From: Shimia_B sp038525525
GTDB taxonomy: Bacteria; Pseudomonadota; Alphaproteobacteria; Rhodobacterales; Rhodobacteraceae
Length of the DNA stretch: 64,000 bases
Assembly: GCA_038525525.1 (NCBI GenBank)
Contig: JBCBHO010000004.1
Coordinates: 1 to 64,000, forward strand
Direction: 5' to 3'
Below are positions 56,057-64,000 of this stretch, in pieces; the first letter of the stretch is position 1; each line of letters starts with the position of its first letter. A model generated the notes under the pieces. That model was not told the origin of the DNA, did not search any database, and saw only the letters and a list, made by a program, of their open reading frames with translations. Both the position numbers and the translations under genes were made by a program.

Positions 56057-56950
56057 TCAGTCTTCCAGCGCTATCCTGCGCCAGTCCTTCATCCGCGCGC
56101 GAAACCATGTGCGCTGCCGCTTGGCATATTGCCGGGTGCTTATGATGGCGGCCTCGCGCGCCTCGGCGAGGCTCAATGAGCCGCGCAGATAGGCAATGAG
56201 CTCCGGCGCGCCAATGGCCTTCGCGGCGGGCCGTGTCGGATCCCAATGAGGCAGCATCGCGCGCGCCTCGTCGAGGGCGCCCTCCGCGATCATGAGGTCA
56301 AATCGCCGTTCGATGCGCGGGTTGAGCCAGATCTTGCTTGCATCGAGATGGAGCAGGTGGGCGTCCCGCGGGGCGACGAGCGGTGGCGGCGTGTCCCGTT
56401 GCCAGGCAGCGATCCCGCGCCCGGTGGCCGCCAGCACCTCCCAGGCCCGCTGCACGCGCGCCGGGTTCATGACGTCGATCCGCGCGGCGGTCTCCGCGTC
56501 GAGCTCGGCGAGGAGCGCGATGCGGCCTTCAGAGGCCATGCGCGCATCGGCGCGGGCCCGGATCTCCTGCGGTGTCGCGGGGATCTCGGCCAGGCCCTCC
56601 GTGAGCGCGCGGAAGTAGAGCCCCGTGCCGCCCACGATGACCGGTGCCGGGCTGCGTTGGAGAAGCGAGGCCACCTCGCGCAGCCACTCTCCCACAGAAT
56701 AGGCTGCGTCGTGGGCCACATGCCCGTAGAGGCGGTGCTCCGCGGTGGCCTCGTCCGCGGCCGACGGCCGCGCGGAAAGCACGCGCCAGCAGGCATAGAC
56801 CTGCAGCGCGTCGGCATTCACGACCTGCCGACCTTGCGCGGTCGCGATTTCGAGCGCGAGCGCCGATTTGCCACTCGCGGTCGCACCGGCCATGAGTACG
56901 GGCCGCGCGGGATCAAGATCACCAATATTTATCAGAGGCTTAGAAGCCAA
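56057..56950 (-). CDS. miaA: tRNA dimethylallyltransferase MiaA
   Basis: The protein has about 297 residues. The P loop is MAGATASGKSALALEIATAQG, followed by VNADALQVYACWRVLSARPS, HRLYGHVAHDAAYSVGEWL, VIVGGTGLYFRALTEGLAEIP and KAIGAPELIAYLRG. It adds dimethylallyl to A37 of certain tRNAs. There is no ATG before the P loop at a plausible place. TTG at 56950 has GAGGGG five bases upstream and is preferred; GTG at 56956 abuts that sequence. A much longer in-frame reading through frr and pyrH is a shadow. Confidence 0.93.
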   Translation of the reverse strand: MASKPLINIGDLDPARPVLMAGATASGKSALALEIATAQGRQVVNADALQVYACWRVLSARPSAADEATAEHRLYGHVAHDAAYSVGEWLREVASLLQRSPAPVIVGGTGLYFRALTEGLAEIPATPQEIRARADARMASEGRIALLAELDAETAARIDVMNPARVQRAWEVLAATGRGIAAWQRDTPPPLVAPRDAHLLHLDASKIWLNPRIERRFDLMIAEGALDEARAMLPHWDPTRPAAKAIGAPELIAYLRGSLSLAEAREAAIISTRQYAKRQRTWFRARMKDWRRIALED

Positions 56951-57037
56951 TTCCACCCCTCGCCGCGGCGGGCAAATCCGCGTTGAACCCGCGGGCCTTT
57001 TTCGACATGTTGCGCGCAGCGAGCAAGGGGGCCAACG

Positions 57038-57772
57038 ATGAGCGAAACCGACAGCGATCAGGATCCCCGGTTCAAGCGCGTCCTTCTCAAGATCTCCGGT
57101 GAGGCGCTCATGGGAGACCAGGGCTACGGGCTGCACCCGCCCACCGTGGAGCGCATCGCGCAGGAGGTGAAAGGTGTCCACGACATGGGCGTGGAGATCT
57201 GCATGGTGATCGGGGGGGGCAACATCTTCCGCGGGCTGCAGGGCTCGGCCCAGGGCATGGAGCGCACGACGGCCGATTACATGGGGATGCTCGCCACCGT
57301 CATGAACGCGCTGGCCATGCAGGCCGCGCTCGAAAAGCTCGGGATCTTCACCCGCGTTATCTCCGCCATTCCCATGGACCAGGTCTGCGAGCCCTATATC
57401 CGCCGCCGCGCCGTGCGCCACCTCGAGAAGAAGCGGGTCTGCATCTTTGCCGCCGGCACCGGCAATCCGTATTTCACGACCGACACCGCCGCCACGCTGC
57501 GCGCCAACGAGATGTCCTGCCAGGCGATCTTCAAGGGCACCAAGGTCGACGGCGTCTACGACAAGGACCCCGCCAAGCACGACGATGCCAAGCGCTTCGA
57601 CACGGTCACCTATGACGAGGTGCTGCAGAAGCGCCTCGGTGTCATGGATGCCTCCGCCATCGCGCTCGCGCGGGACAACAAGCTGCCCATCATCGTCTTT
57701 TCGCTCGACGAGCCCGGCGGCTTCCGCGGGATCCTCGCGGGGCAGGGGACCTTTACCCGCGTCGAGGGCTGA
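57038..57772 (+). CDS. pyrH: UMP kinase
   Basis: The 244-residue protein has RVLLKISGEALMGDQGYGLHPPTVERIA, VIGGGNIFRGLQGSAQGMERTTADYMGMLATVMNALAMQ and FAAGTGNPYFTTDTAATLRANEM. DGVYDKDPAKHDDAKRFDTVTYDEVLQKRLGVMDASAIALARDN completes the bacterial amino-acid kinase fold. It makes UDP from UMP. It heads the pyrH-frr-uppS-cdsA block. Confidence 0.97.
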   Translation: MSETDSDQDPRFKRVLLKISGEALMGDQGYGLHPPTVERIAQEVKGVHDMGVEICMVIGGGNIFRGLQGSAQGMERTTADYMGMLATVMNALAMQAALEKLGIFTRVISAIPMDQVCEPYIRRRAVRHLEKKRVCIFAAGTGNPYFTTDTAATLRANEMSCQAIFKGTKVDGVYDKDPAKHDDAKRFDTVTYDEVLQKRLGVMDASAIALARDNKLPIIVFSLDEPGGFRGILAGQGTFTRVEG

Positions 57773-57895
57773 CCGCCCGCGCAGTGCAGTACGCGTGCAA
57801 CGCCCGGCGCCCACGCAGCGCACGCCTATACAAGTGGCGAAGAAGCGCGATATACCCTCCAGCAAAAGCAGAATTGACGAAAAGAGCAGCTGGCC

Positions 57896-58462
57896 ATGTC
57901 CGACGAAATCATCGAACCAGATACCGCTGACCTCCAGAAGCGCATGGATGGCGCCATTGCCTCCCTGCGGACGGAATTCGCATCGCTGCGCACGGGGCGC
58001 GCCTCGGCCTCCATGCTCGAGCCCGTCATGGTGGACGCCTATGGCCAGCCCACGCCGATCAACCAGGTCGGGACGGTCAACGTGCCCGAGCCGCGCATGG
58101 TCACGGTCAATATCTGGGACAAATCGCTTGTCGGAAAGGCCGAGAAAGCGATCCGCGAAAGCGGGCTCGGGATCAATCCGCAGCTCAACGGCACGATCAT
58201 CATGCTGCCGATCCCCGAATTGAACGAGGAACGCCGCAAAGAGCTCTCCAAGGTCGCCGCGCAGTATGCCGAGAGTGCGCGGGTCGCGATCCGCAACGTG
58301 CGCCGCGACGGTATGGACCAGGTCAAGAAGGCCAAGGCCGCCGGCATGGCCGAGGATGACCAGAAGCTCTGGGAGAGCGAGATCCAGGACATGACCAACG
58401 CGATGATCAAGCGGGTGGACGAGCAGCTCGACACCAAGCAAGCCGAGATCATGCAGGTCTGA
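57896..58462 (+). CDS. frr: Ribosome recycling factor
   Basis: The 188-residue protein shows the RRF motifs LQKRMDGAIASLRTEFASLRTGRASASMLEPVMVDAYGQPTPINQVGTVNVPEPRMVTVNIWDKS, NPQLNGTIIMLPIPELNEERRKELSKVAAQYAE and VRRDGMDQVKKA. It splits post-termination ribosomes with EF-G. Confidence 0.98.
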   Translation: MSDEIIEPDTADLQKRMDGAIASLRTEFASLRTGRASASMLEPVMVDAYGQPTPINQVGTVNVPEPRMVTVNIWDKSLVGKAEKAIRESGLGINPQLNGTIIMLPIPELNEERRKELSKVAAQYAESARVAIRNVRRDGMDQVKKAKAAGMAEDDQKLWESEIQDMTNAMIKRVDEQLDTKQAEIMQV

Positions 58463-58466
58463 TCCG

Positions 58467-59183
58467 GTGAGCCTCGACACCGACAGCCCGTTTCACGTCG
58501 CCTGCATCATGGACGGCAATGGCCGCTGGGCGCAAAGCCGCGGGCGGCCGCGCCTCGTGGGCCATCACGTGGGCGCGCGGCGCGTGAAAGACATCGTGCG
58601 CCGCTGCCCGGATATCGGGGTCACGCACCTGACGATCTTCGCCTTCTCCACCGAGAACTGGAAACGCACGCAAACGGAAGTGGCGGGGCTCATGCGCCTC
58701 TTTCGGCGCTACATCACCCACGAGGCGCGCGCGCTCCATGCCCAGGGCGTGCGCGTACGCTTCATCGGGGATCGCATCCGCCTCGAAGACAGCCTCGTGG
58801 CGATGATGGACGACCTCGAGCTGATGACGGCGGGCAATGAGGGCCTCAATCTCACCATCGCCATCAATTACGGCGGGCGCGACGAGGTGACCCGCGCGGC
58901 CCGGCGCATGGCGGTCGAGGTCTCGCAAGGGCGGCTCGATCCAAAGGCCGTGGATGCCGAATGCCTCGCAGGCTTTCTCGACACGCGCTTCCTGCCCGAC
59001 CCCGATCTCGTCATCCGCACGAGCGGCGAGGCGCGGATCTCCAATTTTCTTCTCTGGCAATCGGCCTACGCGGAGTACGAATTCATCGATACGCTCTGGC
59101 CGGATTTCACCGCTGACGAATTCGAGCGGACGGTGTCGGGCTACGGCACGCGGGAGCGGCGCTTTGGTGGCGTGATCGCATGA
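58467..59183 (+). CDS. uppS: Isoprenyl (undecaprenyl diphosphate) synthase
   Basis: The 238-residue cis-prenyltransferase shows VACIMDGNGRWAQSRGRPRLVGHHVG, TIFAFSTENWKRTQTEVAGLM, LTIAINYGGRDEVTRA and LPDPDLVIRTSGEARISNFLLWQSAYAEYEF. It makes the lipid carrier for wall and glycan synthesis. It begins at GTG 58467, 4 bases after the frr stop, and its stop overlaps cdsA by ATGA. Confidence 0.96.
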   Translation: MSLDTDSPFHVACIMDGNGRWAQSRGRPRLVGHHVGARRVKDIVRRCPDIGVTHLTIFAFSTENWKRTQTEVAGLMRLFRRYITHEARALHAQGVRVRFIGDRIRLEDSLVAMMDDLELMTAGNEGLNLTIAINYGGRDEVTRAARRMAVEVSQGRLDPKAVDAECLAGFLDTRFLPDPDLVIRTSGEARISNFLLWQSAYAEYEFIDTLWPDFTADEFERTVSGYGTRERRFGGVIA

Positions 59184-59962
59184 CCTCTCCGAAATGGGAC
59201 GACCTGCAAGCGCGCCTCGTCTCCGGCGCGCTGATGGCGCTGCTGGGGATCGCGGCCGTGGCGCTTGGCGGGGTCTGGTTCCAGATGCTCACGGTCTTCG
59301 TCACCGCGATCATGGTCTGGGAGCTATGGACGATGATTGCGCCCGAGGCGCCGGTGCCCGGCATGCTCCTCGCGGCGGGCACGGCCTCGGTGCTGTCCGG
59401 GCTCTTCGCCGATCCGCTGATCCTTGCCTTCGCCCTCGCGCCGCCGATCCTCGGCGCGCTGGCGCTCTCGCGGGAGCGATTGACCTTCGCGGCCTTCGCG
59501 CTCGCGATCATTATCGCGGGCTGGGGTCTCGTGACCTTTCGCGAGGAGCACGGGATGGTCTGGATCATCTGGCTCATCCTCGTCGTCGTCATCACCGACG
59601 TAGGGGGCTATTTCGCCGGGCGGGTCTTCGGCGGCCCAAAATTCTGGCCCGCCATCTCGCCCAAAAAGACGTGGTCGGGCACCGTCGCGGGCTGGTTCGG
59701 TGCCGCGCTCGTCGGCGCGGTCTTCCTGACCTTCACCAAGGCAGGCGCCGATCTCATCTGGATCTCCGCCGTCGTGAGCTTTGCCAGCCAGATGGGCGAC
59801 ATCGCCGAAAGCGCCCTCAAGCGGCGCATGAACGTGAAAGACAGCTCCACCCTCATTCCCGGTCATGGCGGGCTTTTTGACCGTTTCGACGGCCTTCTCG
59901 GGGCCTCGCTCGTCATGCTCGGGGCCGCGCTCATCGTCAACGTGCCCGACGTGGCGCTGTAG
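59180..59962 (+). CDS. cdsA: Phosphatidate cytidylyltransferase
   Basis: The 260-residue membrane protein has about seven hydrophobic segments and the CDP-diglyceride synthase signature. ITDVGGYFAGRVFGGPKFWPAISPKKTWSGTVAGWFGA is followed by SQMGDIAESALKRRMNVKDSSTLIPGHGGLFDRFDGLLGA. It makes CDP-diacylglycerol. In relatives it is normally followed by dxr; here rseP follows after 86 bases. Confidence 0.96.
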   Translation: MTSPKWDDLQARLVSGALMALLGIAAVALGGVWFQMLTVFVTAIMVWELWTMIAPEAPVPGMLLAAGTASVLSGLFADPLILAFALAPPILGALALSRERLTFAAFALAIIIAGWGLVTFREEHGMVWIIWLILVVVITDVGGYFAGRVFGGPKFWPAISPKKTWSGTVAGWFGAALVGAVFLTFTKAGADLIWISAVVSFASQMGDIAESALKRRMNVKDSSTLIPGHGGLFDRFDGLLGASLVMLGAALIVNVPDVAL

Positions 59963-60048
59963 GGCGCGCGGATCTCACCCTTGATAACTCTGCTCATCCG
60001 CCTCATCTCTCGCCGGTAAGAGCACCCCGACAGGATTGAAGGCAGCCC

Positions 60049-61392
60049 ATGGACCTCACCAGCTTGATCGCGACTTTCGGTGGCCTCACATGGGTGATCG
60101 TCACCTTCATCGTCGCGCTCAGCGTGATCGTGGCGGTCCATGAATACGGCCACTACATCGTGGGGCGCTGGTGCGGGATCAAGGCGGATGTGTTCTCAGT
60201 GGGCTTCGGAAAGCCCCTCGTGCAGCGCACCGACCGGCACGGGACGGTCTGGCAGCTCGCGCTCTTGCCCTTCGGCGGGTACGTGAAATTCCGCGGCGAC
60301 GCCAATGCGGCCTCCGCAGGAGCCGACGGCGAGAAGATGAGCGCGCTGAGCCCCGAGGAGCGACGCGCAACGATGCATGGCGCACCGGTCTGGGCAAGGT
60401 CGCTCACGGTGGCGGCGGGCCCGGTCTTCAATTTCATCCTGTCGGCGCTGATCTTCGCGGCGTTCTTCATGTTCAACGGCGAGGCCCGCGAGCCGCTGAC
60501 AGTGGACACGAGCCTGCCGATGCCCGTCGTCAACGAGCTCGAGCAGGGGGACGTGATCCGCTCCATCGGTGGCGTCGCGCTCAGCTCCGTCGAGGATCTC
60601 GCCACGATCCGCGACGAGGTCCCCGGGACGGCCACGCTGACCTACATCATCGAGCGGGACGGGCAGGAGATGGCGGTGGAAGCGCCCCATATCTCGCCGC
60701 CGCTCGTGCGTGCCGTGACGCTCGAAAGCGCCGCGGAGGATGCCGGCATCGAAGCCGGGGACGTCGTGCTCAGTATCGATGGCACCGACATCGCCATCTT
60801 CGACGACATGATCGAGATCGTCACCGCCACGGCAGGCAAGCCCCTGGCGCTCGAGGTCTGGCGCGACGGCGAGGTGCTCGATTTCATCCTTGAGCCCCGC
60901 GCCACGGATGAGCGGCTCGAGGGCGGGGGGTTCGAGACCAATTACCGGATCGGCCTGCGCGGTGGCACCTTCTTTGACCCCGTCACCGAGACGGTGGGCC
61001 CGCTCACCGCGATCCCCGCGGCGATCAGCCAGGTGGGCTTCATCATCGTGGCCTCGCTCGACGGGCTATGGAACATTATCACCGGCGCCATCGGCACCTG
61101 CAACCTCTCCGGCCCGGTGGGCATCGCCACGACCGCGGGCACCATGGCCAGCCTCGGGATCGACGACTTCATCCAGTTCATCGCCTTCATTTCCACGGCC
61201 GTGGGGCTCGTGAACCTCTTCCCGATCCCGATCCTCGATGGCGGGCACCTCGTGCTCCATGCCTATGAGGCCGCCGCCCGCCGTCCGCCCTCGGAGCGGG
61301 TGATGAACGGGCTCATGGTCTTTGGCCTCTCGGTGGTGGTCTTCGTTATGGTCTTCGGGCTCGCCAACGACATCGTCTGCCGCGTCCTGTGA
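60049..61392 (+). CDS. rseP: RIP metalloprotease RseP
   Basis: The 447-residue membrane protease has VIVAVHEYGHYIVGRWCGIKADVFSVGFGKPL (HExxH zinc site), two PDZ regions (about residues 140-270) and the C-terminal LFPIPILDGGHLVLHAYEA with the LDG motif. It cuts transmembrane regulators such as anti-sigma factors and remnant signal peptides. It lies between cdsA and bamA. Confidence 0.96.
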   Translation: MDLTSLIATFGGLTWVIVTFIVALSVIVAVHEYGHYIVGRWCGIKADVFSVGFGKPLVQRTDRHGTVWQLALLPFGGYVKFRGDANAASAGADGEKMSALSPEERRATMHGAPVWARSLTVAAGPVFNFILSALIFAAFFMFNGEAREPLTVDTSLPMPVVNELEQGDVIRSIGGVALSSVEDLATIRDEVPGTATLTYIIERDGQEMAVEAPHISPPLVRAVTLESAAEDAGIEAGDVVLSIDGTDIAIFDDMIEIVTATAGKPLALEVWRDGEVLDFILEPRATDERLEGGGFETNYRIGLRGGTFFDPVTETVGPLTAIPAAISQVGFIIVASLDGLWNIITGAIGTCNLSGPVGIATTAGTMASLGIDDFIQFIAFISTAVGLVNLFPIPILDGGHLVLHAYEAAARRPPSERVMNGLMVFGLSVVVFVMVFGLANDIVCRVL

Positions 61393-61493
61393 CGCCCACG
61401 CGCCCCCAAGAGACCTAGGCTGCGCCGCATTCTCGCCCCATTCCCCCGCGATTTTGCCTCCAAGGAAACACGCGACCCATCGGGGGACGAGAC

Positions 61494-61637
61494 ATGCAGA
61501 CCATCCAGAACAACGCAAAAGGGCTCGGCCTGATCGTGGATATGGCCTGGGACCGGCTGCTTTTCGTTGCCGCCATCGGCGTCGCGCTCGTCGCAGCGTC
61601 CAATATCGGCTACCTGGCGATCCCCGCCGGTTTCTGA
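61494..61637 (+). CDS. Small membrane protein upstream of bamA
   Basis: The 47-residue protein begins MQTIQNNAKGLGLIVDMAWDRLLFVAAIGVALVAA and has one transmembrane helix (about residues 22-42). GGGGGACGAG precedes the ATG. A hairpin terminator follows at 61664. No family was recognised; it is easily missed. Confidence 0.55.
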   Translation: MQTIQNNAKGLGLIVDMAWDRLLFVAAIGVALVAASNIGYLAIPAGF

Positions 61638-61663
61638 GCCCTGCACGCAACAACTCGACCGAG

Positions 61664-61686
61664 GCCGCGCTTCTGCGCGGCTTTCT
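61664..61686 (+). terminator. Probable terminator before bamA
   Basis: GCCGCGC (61664-61670) pairs with GCGCGGC (61675-61681) around TTCT, followed by TTTCT. It separates the small gene from bamA. Confidence 0.65.
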
Positions 61687-61699
61687 GCGTTATGCTGTT

Positions 61700-61728
61700 T
61701 TGACAGGTCTGGGCCAACCGGCTAACAG
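61700..61728 (+). promoter_or_regulatory. Putative bamA promoter
   Basis: TTGACA (61700-61705) and TAACAG (61723-61728) are 17 bases apart, 33 bases before the bamA ATG. The -35 is perfect and the -10 is weak; TATAAA slightly downstream is an alternative with a longer spacer. Confidence 0.5.
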
Positions 61729-61760
61729 CTATAAAAAACAGCAGGCGGGGGCGCGGGTAG

Positions 61761-64000
61761 ATGCAGCTGATTTGGAGCACGTTACGCGGGCGTGGGCTCA
61801 GCTATCTCGTGGCGGCGGGGCTCGCGCTGCTCCTTGCCACTGATGCGATCGCGCAATCGCGCATTTCCAACATCAACGTCGAAGGCAATCGCCGTATCGA
61901 AACGGCGACCATCATCAGCTTCGCCGGGATCACGCCCGGCGAGGTGCTGAGCACCGGCGAAATCAACGATGCGATCCAGCGCATTCGGGCCTCCGGCCTC
62001 TTCGCCACGGTGGACGCGGTGCCCTCGGGCGGCACGCTGACGATCATCGTCGAGGAATTCCCGACGGTGAACAGGGTGGCCTTCGACGGCAATGCGCGCA
62101 TCTCGGATGCCGATCTCGAGCGGATCGTCCGCTCGCAGCCAAGGCGCGTCTTCAATCCCACCGTGGCCGAGCAGGACGCAGCCGCCATCAGCCAAGCCTA
62201 CGCGAACGAAGGCCGCATCGCCGCCACTGTGAACCCGCGCATCATTCGCCGCTCCGACAACCGCGTCGATCTGATCTACGAGATCACCGAGGGCGGCGTC
62301 GTGGAGGTGGAGCGCATCTCCTTCGTGGGCAACCGCGCCTTCTCGGATCGCCGCCTGCGCCGCGTCCTCGAGACGACGCAGGCCGGGCTCTTCCGCCTCC
62401 TCGTGCGCACCGACACCTTCGTTGAGGATCGCCTCGAGTTCGATCAGCAGGTCCTGCGGGATTTCTACAATTCGCGCGGCTACGTGGACTTCCGCACCGT
62501 GAGCGTAAGCTCCGAGCTCAGCCCGCAGCGGGACGCGTTCTTCATCACCTTCAACGTCATCGAAGGGCAGCAATTCCGCGTAGGGCAAGTCACCACGACC
62601 TCGCTTCTCGATGACGTGGACGCCGCGCCCTTCGATGCGGCCACGCGGCTGCGCTCGGGCGCGATCTACTCGCCGGTAGCCATCGAGAACGACATCGACC
62701 GCCTGGAGACCCTGGCCCTCCGTCAGGGGCTCAACTTCGTCCGCGTCACCCCGCGGATCACCCGCAATGACCGGGACCTGACGCTCGACGTCGATTTCGA
62801 GATTGACCGCGGCCCGCGCGTTTTCGTCGAGCGCATCGATATCGAGGGCAATACCACGACGCTCGACCGTGTCATCCGCCGCCAGTTCCAGGTGGTGGAG
62901 GGCGATCCCTTCAACCCACGTCAGATCCGGGCCTCCGCGGAGCGTATCCGCGCACTGGGATACTTCGCCAATGCCGACGTGAATGCGCGCGAAGGCTCCT
63001 CGCCGGATCAGGTCATCATCGACGTGGACGTTGTCGAGCAGCCCACGGGCTCCTTCTCCTTCGGGGGCAACTTCTCGACGGAGAATGGCTTCGGGCTGCT
63101 CTTCGAGTTTTCCGAGCGGAACTTCCTGGGGCGTGGCCAGACGCTCAACGCCCGGCTTGCGACCGGGGAAGACAACGCGCTCTTCTCGCTCAATTTCGTG
63201 GAGCCGGGACTCTTTGACCGCGACCTCGCGGGCGGGCTGCGCTTCAATTTCTCGCGCACCAATAACGACGACGCGCTCTATGACACGCAGACCTTCGAGA
63301 TCTCGCCCTCACTCGGCTTTCCCATATCCGAGAACGGGCGCGTGACGACGGGCGTCTTCGTGCGCAACAGGGACCTTTTCGACGTGTCCTCAGATGCCGC
63401 AGGCATCCTGCAGGACGAAGGCCTTCGCGGTGACGAGACCACCTACGGCCTTGCTTACAGCTACTCCTTCGACAATCGCCGCTCCGGCCTCAATCCGCGC
63501 GCCGGCGTCCTTCTCCGCGTGGGGCAGGAATTCGCGTTTGGCGACAGCCAGTTCGTGGAGACGACGGCCCTCGCGGCCGCCGAGACCCGCGTGCTCGGTG
63601 AAGACTTGCTGCTCCGGGCCACGCTCGAGGGCGGCGCGCTTAACTACCTCGACGGTACGAGCCGCGTCACGGATCGCTTCTTCCTCGGCTCGCGGCGAAT
63701 GCGGGGCTTCCGTGCCTCTGGCATCGGCCCCCGTGAACGGGGCACGTCGGGATCGGGCGAGGCCTTCGACGACGCACTCGGCGGCGAGTTCTTTGCCGTG
63801 GCCCGGCTCGAGGCGGAATTCCCCATCGGCCTGCCCGAGGAATATGGCATCACCGGGGGCGTGTTCTTCGATTACGGCTCGGTCTGGAATATCGGCGACA
63901 CGTCCGGCGCCACGGGGACGGTCTTCTACGACGACTTCACCCCGCGCAGCGTGGTCGGCGTCGCGATCCTCTGGGACAGCCCCCTCGGCCCGCTCCGGTT
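61761..64000 (+). CDS. bamA: Outer membrane protein assembly factor BamA, 3' end beyond the window
   Basis: The first 746 codons are present. The N-terminus is MQLIWSTLRGRGLSYLVAAG, with signal cleavage near ATDAIAQ, residue 32. Five POTRA domains follow (starting ISNINVEGNRRIETATIISFAGITPGE), then the Omp85 beta-barrel with DRFFLGSRRMRGFRASGIGPR (the RGF motif). It inserts outer-membrane proteins. The barrel is cut at the right edge inside WDSPLGPLR. No in-frame stop occurs before the edge. Confidence 0.97.
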   Translation, partial: MQLIWSTLRGRGLSYLVAAGLALLLATDAIAQSRISNINVEGNRRIETATIISFAGITPGEVLSTGEINDAIQRIRASGLFATVDAVPSGGTLTIIVEEFPTVNRVAFDGNARISDADLERIVRSQPRRVFNPTVAEQDAAAISQAYANEGRIAATVNPRIIRRSDNRVDLIYEITEGGVVEVERISFVGNRAFSDRRLRRVLETTQAGLFRLLVRTDTFVEDRLEFDQQVLRDFYNSRGYVDFRTVSVSSELSPQRDAFFITFNVIEGQQFRVGQVTTTSLLDDVDAAPFDAATRLRSGAIYSPVAIENDIDRLETLALRQGLNFVRVTPRITRNDRDLTLDVDFEIDRGPRVFVERIDIEGNTTTLDRVIRRQFQVVEGDPFNPRQIRASAERIRALGYFANADVNAREGSSPDQVIIDVDVVEQPTGSFSFGGNFSTENGFGLLFEFSERNFLGRGQTLNARLATGEDNALFSLNFVEPGLFDRDLAGGLRFNFSRTNNDDALYDTQTFEISPSLGFPISENGRVTTGVFVRNRDLFDVSSDAAGILQDEGLRGDETTYGLAYSYSFDNRRSGLNPRAGVLLRVGQEFAFGDSQFVETTALAAAETRVLGEDLLLRATLEGGALNYLDGTSRVTDRFFLGSRRMRGFRASGIGPRERGTSGSGEAFDDALGGEFFAVARLEAEFPIGLPEEYGITGGVFFDYGSVWNIGDTSGATGTVFYDDFTPRSVVGVAILWDSPLGPLR

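Noticed and set aside
56057..58480. 807-codon minus-strand frame ending in miaA
   Set aside because: The miaA part is real; the rest is antisense to pyrH and frr and has shadow composition.

Overview
The window is GC-rich chromosomal DNA from an alphaproteobacterium, most likely a member of the Rhodobacteraceae (Roseobacter/Rhodobacter lineage). The evidence is an iscR-led suf operon holding two cysteine desulfurases and an IscR with a single cysteine, perfect and near-perfect Irr/ICE-type palindromes, a B12-dependent class II ribonucleotide reductase, monomeric isocitrate dehydrogenase, a gene of the IalB family, and the pyrH-frr-uppS-cdsA-rseP-bamA block. Almost everything looks like core genome. 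I see no prophage, transposon, CRISPR array or defence island.

Layout. 1-10986: the 5' part of trpG (minus), a plus-strand island (divergent polysaccharide deacetylase, gtrA, gtrB, a large membrane protein), then a minus-strand run trpE, ppiD-like, aminotransferase, gpt and fabI. 11072-13361: pdxH, a double cold-shock-domain protein overlapping a DUF192 gene, tRNA-Pro(UGG) and a lipoprotein. 13737-17402: nrdJ, followed by a structured 3' region with a strong terminator. 17747-23177 (all minus): a methyltransferase/SMR pump pair, yitT, clpS, icd, a small protein and an alpha/beta hydrolase. 23399-32135: the iscR-iscS-sufB-(three small genes)-sufC-sufD-(two YIP1-like)-sufS operon, mostly linked by overlapping stop/start codons. 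32167-38153: tRNA-Arg(CCG) and cell-envelope genes (DUF882 protein, L,D-transpeptidase, lpxD, acyl carrier protein, ketoacyl synthase, IalB protein). 38265-38333: a candidate orphan small RNA. 38488-46460: HerA-like ATPase, katG, CorC-type protein, xerD and two envelope proteins. 46642-49317: aroK-aroB-DUF900 lipoprotein in overlapping frames. 49325-55956: ssb, a lytic transglycosylase, a peptide-type ABC transporter without ATPase genes, and an AraC regulator. 56057-64000: miaA, then pyrH, frr, uppS, cdsA, rseP, a 47-residue protein and bamA (cut by the window edge).

How the genes work together. The suf operon builds Fe-S clusters and appears to be under iron control through an ICE-type palindrome upstream of iscR. 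A similar palindrome lies inside the iscS-like gene and a weaker one lies upstream of katG, which suggests one iron/oxidative-stress regulon across 20 kb. A second theme is envelope biogenesis: lipid A (lpxD with its own ACP and KAS), peptidoglycan (transpeptidase, transglycosylase), undecaprenyl phosphate (uppS), phospholipid (cdsA) and outer-membrane assembly (rseP, bamA).

The points most worth checking are the small RNA at 38265-38333, the intragenic ICE-like palindrome in an AT-rich patch of the iscS-like gene, the lack of dxr between cdsA and rseP, the ABC transporter with an enlarged permease and no ATPase, the structured region after nrdJ, and dispersed intergenic hairpins of a shared type.
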